A model generated the notes under the pieces. That model saw only the letters and a program-made list of their open reading frames with translations, searched no databases and was not told where the DNA came from. Of a stretch of DNA of 64,000 nucleotides, positions 1 through 12,533 are shown piece after piece (position 1 is the stretch's first letter; each line of letters begins with the position of its first letter). This stretch comes from Chionis minor. Lineage: Eukaryota > Chordata > Aves > Charadriiformes > Chionididae. Position numbers and translations under genes: made by a program. The stretch spans positions 831,113 through 895,112 of the forward strand of contig VZSF01010126.1 in assembly GCA_013398295.1 (NCBI GenBank), in the 5' to 3' direction.

Positions 1-1754
1 GGATTTAATGAACCTTTGAATCAAGGAGCAGATGTAACACACGTGATTAGGATTACCAGTGACATGGTACACATTAATAATAAGGCTGAGAGTCATAGAA
101 ATTAATTCAAAGACAACTCAAAGCTTGAACAAGTACTGTGGCATAGTCTACTTGTGGCAAAGTCCATTTGTGGCAAAGGCGTTGTGTCATGTCCCAGCTC
201 CAGTCCTAGACAATAGAGAAGCCATGAGGGACAAAAGCATTACAGAGACAGAGAACATGCTGATTGAGGGCAAAAGTCTTCAAAGGAGACACAGCACAGG
301 AAAAATAATGAACTGAAATCTTCTCCACTGTTAACCTGTAGATTATCCTTTCAGGGCTGGTCTACATAGCCTAGATTAGGCTGGAATACTTCTCTCTCAC
401 TTTCCTTTTCATCCTCTTATGAATCATCAAAGCAAATTTACAAGCCTGTCCTCCCTTTGCAGCATGTTTTATCCCAGAGATTTGAGTCATGGAGGGGCTG
501 CAGAGCAATCGCTACCATAGCAGGGGATGCTCCTTTCAGAGGCAGCTAGAAGGCCAGACTCTCTAAAGGCCAGCTGTCTTCTCAGCCCCAACATTCTTTG
601 CCCACAGCATTGCCATTGCATACCCTAGCTGGCTATGAGCAGGCAGCCAATATTCACCAGCTTTTGCTCCCTTATGATTGAGGGTCAACAGGATCCCCAC
701 TGAGCAGGCAAGTGGCATTTCTGACTCCCTCTCATTGATCAAACAGAGCCACCATGGAGCAGAGAGGGTGGGACAAAGAAAAAATAGCTGCCAGCATCCA
801 CCACAAAGGCCACTATTTACTTGTTTAGCACTTGCAAATTGTTTGCCGTTATGTAGGGCATCGCATTCATTCTTGTAGGCAAAATACCCAACCCCTTTCA
901 CCTCTTCCTAGTGCTGTCTCTTTTAGTACTCTTACCCCACTTTCTTCTCTTTTGAGGACTCTTGCCCCACCTGCCTTGATGGAGAGCGGAGAAAAAGGTG
1001 ATGAACAGAGCTCACTTACAGCATTTAGTAGAGATTTATGATGTTTCCTCTCCTTTCTGCCATTACTCTGTGTAGCTAAAATCAATGATACTTTCTGACT
1101 TGGCAGAAGCATCTCACATGTGATATACGGAAATTATTGTCTCAGTGTATGTGATCTGAACTCTTAACAACTTCATTTCTTTTCCCTTGCTCCTCTGCAT
1201 CACAGCTAACTTTTCCTTAACTGGTTGACATCGTGCAGTTACAGTCAGAGCAATTGTTCTCAGTCTGTATTTACCTTTGAAGGTCAATACTAACTATCCC
1301 ACCACCCATCTTCCATTTCAGGTCTTCAAGGGCTTTGTATGCCTTCTCTACATTTTTTCCAGTCAGTCCAGAAAAATGTATCACTTTATGTTACAAACCT
1401 TGCAAGGGGGGCATTCTGTCATTCATACAAAGAAAATGGTCTTTCCAATCTACTGGGTAATATTTGTTTTCCATCTTCACACCTGACAATTATACCTGTG
1501 TTAAAAAAAAAAAAATTAGCTAGGATTCAATAACATTAGGTCAGCTATAACTATAAGGGAAACATACATCATAACATAGCATCCTTGGCATCATAACATA
1601 ACAGCATTGTAGTGACAGAGATTTCTGATTTTAGGGAAGTTATGATTAAACTATATTTCAGTACAACCAAAACTGCATTACGGACTTGAGGAAAATGTAT
1701 TGTGGAACAGAAGTCCTCCTCTGTGCATTTAGTGCCTTGTACACACTTTTTTAG
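1..1754. other. Unique non-coding DNA, no gene seen
   Basis: No protein domain, RNA gene or mobile element was recognised here. The open frames (up to 112 codons, overlapping on both strands at about 560-1110) are short and have no recognisable motif. A run of 13 A lies at 1503-1515. The stretch ends where CR1 homology begins. Confidence 0.6.
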
Positions 1755-2672
1755 GTGGAGTATCCCAGGGAATGATACTGGGGCAAATATTGTCTAACAT
1801 CTTCGTTAATGACCGGGATGTTTGGACAGAGCGCACCGTCAGCAAGTTTGCAGCTGATACAAAACTGAGACAAGTGTTTAACATCCCCGTTGGGTGTGCT
1901 GCCATTCAGAGGGACCTGGACAGGCTGGAGAATTGGACTGAGAGTAATGTGAAACTCAGCAAAGGGAAATGCAAAGCCCTGCATCTGGTGAGGAATAATC
2001 CCAGGCATCACTACAGGCTGGGGACAACAGGCTGACATTGACCCAGAAATGTGCCTTCACAGCAAAGAAGGTCAACAGCCTCCTGTGCTGCATTAGGCAC
2101 AGCATAGTCAGCAGGTTGAGGGAGGGGATCCTTCCTCTCTATTCAGCACTGGTGAGACACATCTGGAGTACTGGGTCCAGCTCTGGGCTCCCTAATATGA
2201 GACATGGAGCTATTGGCATGAGTCCAGCAAAGCGCCGTGAAAATAATGAAGAGACTGGAGTACCTGACATGTAAGAAGAGGCTGAAAAAGCTAGGACAGC
2301 TCAGCCTGGAGAAGAAAAGCTTTAGAGGGATCTTATCAATGGGAACAAATACCTGGTAGGAGGGAATGAAGAAGGGGGAGCCAGATTCTGCTCAGTGGTG
2401 CCTAGTGAGAGGACAAGAGATGATGGCACAAACTGAACACACACCAAATTGCATCTGAACACAAGAAAACACTTTTTTACTGTGAAGGATGTCAGCCCCT
2501 TAAATAGGTTTCCCAGAAAGGTGATGAAGTCTCCATCTTTGGAGATATTCAAAACCTGACTGGATGCAGTCCTGAGCAGTTTGCCACAGCTGAGCCTGCT
2601 TGAGCAAAGAATTGGACAAGACAATGTCCAGAGCCCTTCCAGCCTCAAAGATTCTGTGATTCTATGATTCTT
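1755..2672 (+). mobile_element. CR1 LINE, 5'-truncated, decayed
   Basis: This is a truncated chicken-repeat-1 (CR1) non-LTR retrotransposon. It begins inside the reverse transcriptase. The translated start resembles the CR1 palm segment (GVPQGS...[10 protein letters not shown] in intact copies), here changed to GVSQGMILGQ and NIFVNDRD. The catalytic-box region at 1847-1858 reads FAAD, so one of the two catalytic aspartates of the usual FADD box is lost. Downstream sequence (about 1900-2300) matches the CR1 connection/thumb region, with frameshifts and stops. The 3' UTR ends with ATTCTGTGATTCTATGATTC at about 2651-2670, the diagnostic CR1 tail. Intact CR1 is about 4.5 kb, so only the last fifth remains, as expected from aborted target-primed reverse transcription. 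It cannot encode an active enzyme. The 5' limit is approximate. Confidence 0.93.
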
Positions 2673-5600
2673 CACCTGAAAATGTCTGAAATTCCTCTTT
2701 TTGGTACTTTACAAAGAAAAAATAATGGATGTTTCCACATCACATCATTACTAATCACAGAATTTCTCCCCCTAATAGGATATAAAGATCTAACAGCAAG
2801 AGAGCTTTATTTTTTGAGGCTGCCATCTTGTAAGCAATTAAGAATCTTTGTTTTGTATGAAAGGCTACATACATTCAACCTGGAGTTTAGTTTAATGAGT
2901 TTACTCTATATCTCATATCTGAATCGCTACATTAGTGATTCCAGCCTCACTCTAAAGGTAACGCTATTTTACTCCAGTGTCATGAACTCCAGCTCTGGGA
3001 GTTCACAAACCACATCTACACACTAACTGAAACTACAGGAGGCAAAAATTACTTGCTAATTTGTTCGTTTGCCTGACACTCCCAGATCAAACCTCCAAGT
3101 GAACAAAAGGCTATGGTCCATCCCCTCCAGCTGCTGGCTGCTGCATCCCACCATCAGACAGCACGTCAGAAAGTCCATGCAATACTCAGGAGAGAGATGA
3201 GGTGAAGTTAGGTTCCTCTGATGGGCTATTCTGCATAGTTCTTACTGAGCTGTCTAGTTTTGACTTCTTAATCTATTAACTCCAGTCTTTGGACACCTCA
3301 TGCTCCCACTAACAGCGCTGCAGTAGGACCATGTGTTTCTAGTATGCCCTGTCCTTCATTCTCCTTCATGGTCTGTCTGAAGTCACCTTAGGCCATGCTG
3401 GTGACAGTAGGTCCTACCTGTTGTTGTGTCCATGTGTTCTTCCTTCACTACCGTGACATTGATACCTGAAGCTTGCATGATGTTTAAAAGAAAGGGGAAG
3501 GCAAGGAGAGGTAATCGTTGCTGTGAAGAATTTGAGTAAAAAAATGTTCTACAGAAAATGAGGTAATTTCTGTTACCCCGGATAAACATAAAAACACAAA
3601 TAAATACAGAATGCATGTGCATTCTACCTAACATGTGCTCAGTGTAAGTAGGGGACATGCTTTTTAATTATTTCACATTTTTATCTAGGCTTAATGACCT
3701 CCAGGTGAGGGATTTTTAGGTGTAGTATTTGAAGCTATTGTTGCTATCAGCATGTGAGGAAAAACATCAAAAAGACTCAACTTGGAAAAACATTTTTGTA
3801 ATACCATAGAAAATAAGATGCAGTTGATATTGTTTGCTATTAAATATTTATGTAAAATGATCTCATTTGCATTACCTCCACTAATTTCATGTTGTTTGCT
3901 CAAACTTGACCTGTAATGCTGGTCTACAGCCATCCACAAAGTCTTCCGAGATCATTAGGGATAGATTCATGCTAAGAGATTTGAAGGTACTTCTCATCCA
4001 GAAGGTCTAATTGGACAAAATACTGTGCACCTTATCTCCACCTTTAATCCTTTGCTCTGATTCCCTGGGAGAAAAGCAAAGTGCAAAGGACAGAAGGGAG
4101 CATCAGTGCACCCTGGCAGTCTGCCAGCACAGATGTCTGGGGAACCATGGTTGTGCTAGGTGCTCACAAAGGCATTTCCACTCTGGCCATAATAGCTGAA
4201 TCTTTCCTTGACTTTAATGACTTGCCTTTGGATAGGGAATGCACTCTTTTAACTACTGTTACACTTGAAAACACTTCAGATGATTACAGTTAGTACAGCT
4301 GGGAACCCAGGTTTGATTTGGCTTGAACTCATGGAAAACAGGATTGGTTCATAAGTCCTCCTTAGCAAGACATAGTCGCTACAACAGCAGCGCTGATCCA
4401 AGTTATCAAATGAAAAATCAGTGCTCTATATTTGCTACCATTTTTCCGGCCTGAAAAGTTCACTGTGACAGAATGACCAGCTAAGAATGCAGATGAGCCT
4501 TTAAGAAATTAATTTAGGAATTACTATGATATGAGCAAGTTATAAGGCAGCCGGAGGCACTAGCATTTGGATTCAAAATGCATGAAACCACTACTTTCTC
4601 TGTTGATGCAAAGAATAATCACGCACTATACCAAGATACTTGCTTTTCATCTGTCTTTCTTACTTTCATCACAGAGCTCTCAGAAAAGCCATTAGAGACT
4701 GGTAGATCTCACCGTTCTTATGCGACCACCTTCTCCATAAAATCAAGTAAACTGCCCTCCTCTACATTAAGATATATTGGGGAAGAGAGGAAAATGTTTG
4801 GATATTGTTTTTAACAGAACCTTAAAATATAGTTTTTAATTCACCTTTATGATTCGACAACTTTTAGTATAGACATCATTAATAACTCCTCCATGTATTT
4901 TTCTTAAATATACCCACTGTCGCAACTAGTATTTTATTGCTATCCTTTTTTTGAAAACCAGTTTTATATTAAATGGCTGCAAAGTCATGTGTTTAAAGCT
5001 GAAGAAAATGCACAGAGAAAACTTCTGAATTTGCTGTTGAGTCTCATGAAATGAAGCCTGCTGCCAGGGCGGTGGAAAAGCACAGCACTCTGGATTATGA
5101 GCAAGCTTCTCTGTGAGGTGAGTATTGACAGAAGGACTACACCTCTCAGACAAAGCTATTACATCAAATCCCAACATCTTCATTTTTCAAGGTAAGGAAG
5201 ATTAAGAGCTGACATTTCAAGACCAAGTCAGAGAACCTACTGATTAAGCACTAATCCAAACTGTCCCTTCTCTGCTATCGTCAAGGAGGAGAGCGAGCTA
5301 TATTAAAAGAAGAGTATAATTCTGCTGATTGATTTGCTGAGGCCTTGCATATTTCTCAAGGTTATGACATTACAGTTTGCAATGAAACATGGAAGTCTAG
5401 TTTTGGTTTGTTCCAACATGAGAACAACAGAAAATACTAGATATCTTATTCTAGTGATAGCTATTTAGCTTTGTATGCGTAGGTCACCAATGTTCTCATA
5501 AATTTTAGTCTTCAAATATATCACCTATTCACAGATCTGTTCAAGGAAACCTTGAAAAGAGATTTTTAACACTGTTAGTCTGATTAAAATAGTAATATTA

Positions 5601-8600
5601 ATATATCTTCTTTTCTTCAAGGTAGGATGCAGCCCTCCTTTGATGTAAGAATACCTTCTGGTAGATTAATTGGTACACCTAGTTGATTCACCTGTAGTAC
5701 AGCTCTGTAATTATTACAGTCAGCATTCTAGTAACACTAGCCTAGGGATTAATCATGCAAATAGTAACATTTGGAAAATTGGATGCAAAAAGCATTCTTT
5801 GGCTTCACATTGGTGATACATAAAGTTGAGAAGTTTCTCAGCTGTTTCGCGTTAAATGTATTATTCTCTTCTACTGTTTTAAGAAAGAAACCCAGATTTG
5901 TTGCAAAATAGGTGCTACTTCAGTGTAGCTGTCCCCTGCACTGCATTTCAGTAAAATCCTTGGCCAGAATCTTACACCTTTTGGGGACTTAGAATAGACT
6001 AATTGCTACAAAAATAAGCAGACATGAGAAAAAAGCCAGTTCAAGATATTTGAAACAGTCTTTTGCAGAAAATCTTGCAGAGTAAAATTCCCTCTTTTGT
6101 GTGATTTCATTCAACTCATTGCACTTACATTCTACCAAGAAAAGATGTTCTCTTCTGAACTCAGCTAAAACCAGAAACCATGGCAATACTGAGATGTTTG
6201 AAATGTGACCCCTGAAGACAATGTCATGATTTCTCATTCTTATTGCAGCTGTACTGATGGAGCAATTGCCGAGAGAGTAAGCACTTGGTTGAGCTTCCTC
6301 CTTAGCCTTGGAGTATTTACATCCAAATCATCTTTCTGTTGAGTATGCTGAGCATGGGGCTTTAAGAATGGCAGGGAAGGGATGTGAAAGTACATACACA
6401 CAGCCCCCACTCATCCTCTCTTGATTGTGGTTTTTTGTTAGTTTTTTTGTTTACTTTACATCAACAAAACAGGAATTTATGAGTTCAGAGAGTGAGAAAA
6501 CGAACAAGTGAACATAAATAACACACACCACTTTTTAGAGTGCATCAGTTGCGTGCCTGTGTGTTTATTTTTACTCTAAACAATAATGACATAAAGTAGA
6601 CGTCTAAATTCAGGAAATTAATTAAATGTTTGGAAATGGAATTTCACTCTTCCTGTAAAAAGTTGTAGTCTTCAGTGTATTCTCTGTGGAGAAGAGGGTA
6701 CACTGCGACCAATTCTGTTCCCATTAGATCTCGCTACTTCTTGCAAAACGTGATAAAGATAATACCCACAAGGGTCAAGTCCCTGAGGGGGAAATAGCTC
6801 TGTTTGCAAAATCTCTTTAAGCTGTTCTTGCCTGGCCCTCTCATTCCTACCTGTGCATCACTGCTTGATGTAATTTATACAAGTCCCACTAATGATTGCA
6901 CTGGTATAACAGGGGGAGTTACAAACTGCTGCAGAAATCAGAACCTTGAAAGATCACCTCTTAAACAGGTTTTACTAAAGACTATATTTTAATGCAGATC
7001 TCTGCCCTGACAGTTCAGGTTTCTTACTGAGCTGCAAATGAAATTGCCCCTGTGGCATGTCCGTTCCCTTGAACTCTTCCCAGATCACAGCTGATTTGGG
7101 AGGCGTAGTGACACCTGGTGACTCTTCTTCTACACTACTGTGGGTTTTCACCCATGAGGTCCCACATTGGAGCAGTAACCAAATGCAATCTTTGCTTTAG
7201 CTGTGTGATACTATGAGATCAGTGTCTGAGGCAGCATATCTGACAGGGTATCTCTGGCTTGAGGAAAAAGGCTAGATGTGATGTGGACTTTTTTATTATT
7301 CACATCGGTGACACTTATCTCAATCTGTGAGTGACTGTCGTGTTTTCTCCAACTGCAAAACTCAAGATTTCTGCTTCGGACTTGCAACATTCCACTGGAG
7401 CCACAGATAAGGTGCAAGATAGGCATGCTAATCATCAGCTGTTCCCCCAGACACCAGAAGAGATGCCAGCAGCACAGGAAATGTAAAATTTTTTAGTTCT
7501 CTTACATTTCAAAAAAGAGGAACAATTTTTTCTATCAACGAAGTGCTTTCTGAAAGGACATTCTGTCTATGAAGAGAATAAAGCCATACCCCTGCATTAT
7601 CCAGGGCATGAGATGAACCGAAGATATATACATATCCTGCAATTCACAGTGAGCTGTTGGTTCTTACTATATAGATAGATTTTTAGATTGTTTCGTTAAA
7701 GAGTCTTCCAGCATGAGGCAAGGTAAAGATGAGAGATACATAAAATGAATACAAAATATGCACTTCCATTAAAAAAAAAAAAAAAAGGGCAACCAGACAT
7801 ATGCTTTGCCTACAAAGACCATCTCTGAAAAAGCTGTTTGTTTAGGACTCAGCTAATGCCACTTTGCAATAGCTATAGTATTCCTGGATGGTGATTAAAG
7901 AGAGCTGGAATTTATAACTATGATAAATCTTTAACATTTAGAGGTTAGTAGACAGTATATGAAAGAGCTTTAGAAATAAGCAGACTCATTTGTGTCTCCT
8001 TCAGACTGTTAACTTTGTCAGTTGCTCACCTCCTAGCTGTATATAGGTTTTCTTGAAGACAATTGCTATAGTTTAATTCAGGCAATGGATATGAGCAAAT
8101 ATATGGACAATATTCAGATATGCAAGGGTGTCTGTTTGTGTCACTTTCGTTGGCCACAGAGAAGCCAAGAATGGCCACGGCTGAACGGTACCTTTGGAGT
8201 GGCTGGCATTTCCCAAGTGAGCACTAACAGGAACCACATCTGCCTTCCCCCTTTTCCTACATGTAAAGCTTCTTCTTAATCCATTTGTTTGATTAAACAG
8301 AAGGGGAATGCAAGCTCATCAAATATACTTGTAATGTACGAGGGTGCAGCTCTCCTGACTTCTGAGAAATTGCATCTCTTTCCACTAAAGGTGGATTTGG
8401 CATGCAGGTTTGCCCAGAGTACATTTTCCTTCATAATTTTATTCCATTTAATCAGAGCTGTAGGTTGAGTGGTACAGGAGAAACACCAAGCAATTTTCAA
8501 AGTTGTAGAGAACAAGTTAGCAAGTGTGCTGAAGCTGTTCTGTTTTCTCTTGTCCCCCAAATGCTGTAGTTGCCATCCATCCTCCCAGACCCAGTATGCA

Positions 8601-11600
8601 GTGACCGTGGTTACAAACAGATCAAGCAGATTATAAAGACAGGTCAGAAAGGATGTCTGAACATTAAGACTGAGCACAACACCTCTAGCAGTGCTGCCTG
8701 AGTTTGTAGCTTTCAACCCCTTTCTCTGGAAAATGTCTGTGAAGGGAGAGCCCCCTATCAGCAGGAGTTACATTTCCTGCAGCAGGAATTGCCCGCTTTG
8801 GATGGCCATTGGGGTTTTTTTCCAAAACACATATAACCTTCCCTCCTCCAACAAAATGGTGTATTTCAACCCAGCAATAATCGGGATTGTTTTCTTTGTT
8901 TTTTGAAAGTTGCATTTATCAGGGAATAGGGAAAGGGCACGATTATAAATAGGACATACTGACAATTTTCTGCTGAGCCATGCCTGTAACACACTCCATG
9001 GGACCCTGTTACTCTAGGCAGCCACTCAGGATTAAAGAGTTGCAGCGTGTCAGCTTTAATTGCCATATCATAAAATAATTTTTAAAGCATAGAACATTAA
9101 GGGATTTAAATCTCTTTAATGCTCCTGGGTGGCAATCTCTCAAGGTTCGTACTGAGGCCAGCCCCTTATAATAAATAGAATGCAGGCAAAAAGGCAATAA
9201 CATAAATTAATGACATGTATTGTGGAAAAGGTTTGAAACAATCGAAATAAGATTTCTGTGAGTCTGGAGTTTCCAAATAAGCCACAGCAGTAAGTGGGAG
9301 GAAGGAAGGAAAATTTCTATTTCTTCACCACGCTGAGGTAAATTCATTTATTACTCTGCAAGGAAAAGCTTTTATATAATTCAGTACAGGTAGATCCAGA
9401 TGTGTGAAATCAAACCTACACAAGGAAGGAGCCAACCCAGCAATCAGATTCACACAGACTGAAGTACAGCAATATAAAAACCACGGTATTGCTGTTCCCA
9501 ACAGAAAGTTACTCCTGAGGATATGAGAGTATTAGCAGCAGAGGCATAGGCAGTGTTTTAACGACACTCAGTTACACAATGCAATGTGAGCTAGCTGGGG
9601 AAATGTGGTAGCTGCCTTTTCCCAAATATCCTTAGCAACCATGTAATTTCCAGAAGTCTGTGGGTATCTAAATGTGCATAGAAATAAGTATGCTATCAGA
9701 GAAAATGGTCATTTTAGCTAACTCCAGCATTTTCCTACCAAATTCTTTGTGAGGTAAAAAGAAGACCCAAGATGTGTATGTAATTGAGTTTGCTCAATAT
9801 GCAGGTATTTGAAAGCAATAAAAAAGATGTTCTGTAGGCACTGTGTATCATTAATGAACAGTTTCAACTAACAAAAAGCTGTGTGACAAATAGCCATCCA
9901 CAAACATATGTGACACATACTTATCTGAAAAGAGGTACAACTTGAACTTCAGTGAGCCAGGTCTGGAAGCAGGAAGCTCCTTTTGATAGCACATTTTTAC
10001 TGTTGTCACAGAATCAGTCAAATAGTCTCTTGTTCAAATATTTTTTTAGTATCCAAAATAAAGGCCTATTATATAAATCTAGGTTTATTTTATTAAATCC
10101 TAGCACAGGTGATAATGGTGGTGTTTATTTTTATTAAGGTTTACTTTAACAGCGTTTTACTCGGTTCTGGTGTCTGATCAAAGTTGATCTTCATAAGTTT
10201 GCAACTATTATTTTTACGCCTTGTACCTGAGTGCATGCATTTGTAAGTACACTTGTAAATTTGCACGATACATAAGTACCAAGCATTTTCCATAATAAAT
10301 GCTAGTGTTTGCAGTAGCAAATTCATTCTTGGTTATATAAAACATTTTTCTTCATTCCATTTGAATTATTCCAAGGACTTAAAAGCTTTTTTCTCTTTAT
10401 GTTATAAGGCTAAATAAGCGTGTCACTAGTAATGACTATAATTTTTCTGTCCAAAATCTTGGTCACAGCTAATGACCTCTTTGAAGTTTTGGAAACTTCA
10501 AATTCAAAAAGAAAATTCATCCAATTTCACATTACTTACTCTCAAACTATAACTGGTTAGTTGCTCTCAGTATCCTATAGCCAAAGAAATCCCCAATGTT
10601 TCCTTTTCACAGACCCTTCCTCAATTCTGAAAGGCATTGTCCATAGAATAATGACTTCTGTATTTAAGGAAGTCCATCTGCTATGTATTACATTATTTAA
10701 CTGGCCCCTTTTCTAAGACTAAGTTTGCATTAAGAGTTTTCAAAGAGCAACACCTAGCATTCATCTAGACCAAGTTTATAGCTGGGTGTGACCAAGTCAA
10801 GGACTCTGCCTAATGCTCTATAATGACCAGATCAAGGTTGAATCAATACTTTGTACAATGAATCAGTATTTTAGAGTTAGATTCAAGCTACAGCAAACCA
10901 AATGATGGACTTCTGCCCTTCCCTTCACAACATCGGAATGAATAATAGGATAAATGGGTTAGAATTTTTAAAAAAAAAAAAAAGGAAAGGAAATTATAGC
11001 AAATGGGGATGATTTAAAGGCTTTGCCTTCTGGCTATGTGTTTTAATGTGTTTACTTCAGCAATCTGCCCATGTACTCAATTTAAAGCTGAAAATTAGTA
11101 TTTCTTAATCAAAATGAATAGAAATAAGATCTTTGATGGCAATTTGTATGGAAAACAGCCAGATGCAAAATTTCAGGACCTTGATCTTGTAAAAGAAAGA
11201 TTCAGAGACTGGAAACACTTGAAAAGGTTTGAAACTTCCATAAACAACCAAAAAAATGTTGACTGACTGATCAAGTAGAATCAGTGTGGCAAGAAAGTTC
11301 ATAACCCAGTATGAAGAAGAGGTTGTAGTATCTGGACAATAAGGCTAGGAAAAAGGCAGACTACTTTAAAATAATGTAATTCAATAAATGCATAGAGAAA
11401 AGGAGGGAATGACCAAGTGCAGAGAAAAAGCATAGAGAGGACTCAACATATCTGAGATTCTGCCAAGCAATATAATTAGAAATTAATAGGTGACTTTGGG
11501 GAGTGAACTTTATTAGCCCACATCAAGCTAGAGATGGCTGAAAGTAAAGAGAAAAGAATCATCTTAACTAAAACAAAAACTTAGAGTTCTCTCTAATGTT

Positions 11601-12233
11601 TCCCTACATAATAATTGTCAATCTGTCTTTCAGCAACCCTAAAGTCATGCTTGCTTTCTGGCCAGCCTTATAAGAGACTGAAGTACACATACTTTAGCAT
11701 AACGTTTCAAGCCAAAACTGTTTACCAGTGTACAATCAAGGATCTGAAGCCAAGGACAGGAAAAAAATACCTACCAGATGAGAAACCACAAACAAATTAT
11801 AAGGGCAGGTGATACCCAGGGCTTTGAGGCAAAGGCCATAGTCCTCAGCTACAAACCTGCAAAATAGTAATTACACATGCTATGGCCTTGCATGGACTAC
11901 TGCACTCCAGCAACTCAGGAGCATGGGCCCGCTAAACCTGTATTCACCTCAGCCCTCTAATTACTAACAAGCCTTGGCAGGGGAGATCCTAGAAGAAGAG
12001 AAATTAGCCTTAAGCCAATAACAAATTAAAATCCCTTTGTGCTAGTGCATTTGCCATGCTGGGTGCACGAAGATTCTCTTCCAAGTAAATAAATGGTACC
12101 ATTTAAACCCTAGTCTTCTTTTTCTATTAAAACTGTCTAACAGGAGAAGAGAAAGCCTGATCTATTTCCCATAAACTGACTTGCAAGACTCATAATATGA
12201 CTTAATTACATCTAAGCGCATGGGTTCCTATGG
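2673..12233. other. Long unique AT-rich non-coding tract
   Basis: About 9.5 kb without a recognised gene or mobile element. Open frames are short and overlap on both strands. The longest (8276-8716 minus, 146 codons) has no domain I recognise. Homopolymer A runs occur at 7771-7786 (16) and 10970-10983 (14). Some pieces, such as about 4440-4560 and 5640-5770, are rich in ATTA/TAAT-type homeodomain cores. The latter also contains an octamer-like ATGCAAAT at about 5754-5761. These could be conserved regulatory DNA, but I cannot measure conservation from one sequence. Confidence 0.55.
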
Positions 12234-12533
12234 AGACTCCCTTTTTACAAGGAGTCACATGGAAAATACAAGGGGTAATGGGTAGAAGTTACTTCTTGGG
12301 AGATTCCAATTGGGCACAAGAGGAAAAATTTTCACAATGATAACAATCAGCCATTGGAATAATCTCCCCAGGGAAGCGGTGGATTCCCCAACATTGGACA
12401 CTTTTAGGATTCAACTGGACAGGATGCTCGGCCAATTTGTCTAGACAGTGCTTTTGCCAAGAAAGATTGGACCGGATGATCCTTGAGGTCCCTTCTAACC
12501 TGGTATTCTATGATTCTGTGATTCTATGACTCT
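12234..12533 (+). mobile_element. CR1 LINE 3' end
   Basis: A 300-bp CR1 3' terminal fragment. It follows the usual order: a segment equivalent to the C-terminal end of ORF2 (AAGGAGTCACATGG..., then a phrase like GGAATAATCTCCCCAGGGAAG), then GATGATCCTTGAGGTCCCTTC, and finally the tail ATTCTATGATTCTGTGATTC at about 12505-12524. The phrase about the last exon-like 'CAACATTGGACACTTTTAGG' block marks it as a different CR1 subfamily from the copies at 18738 and 55270. It is non-coding in its present state. Confidence 0.92.

Noticed and set aside
8276..8716. 146-codon minus-strand open frame
   Set aside because: No recognisable domain and surrounded by equally open shadow frames on both strands. 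No splice or promoter context supports it.
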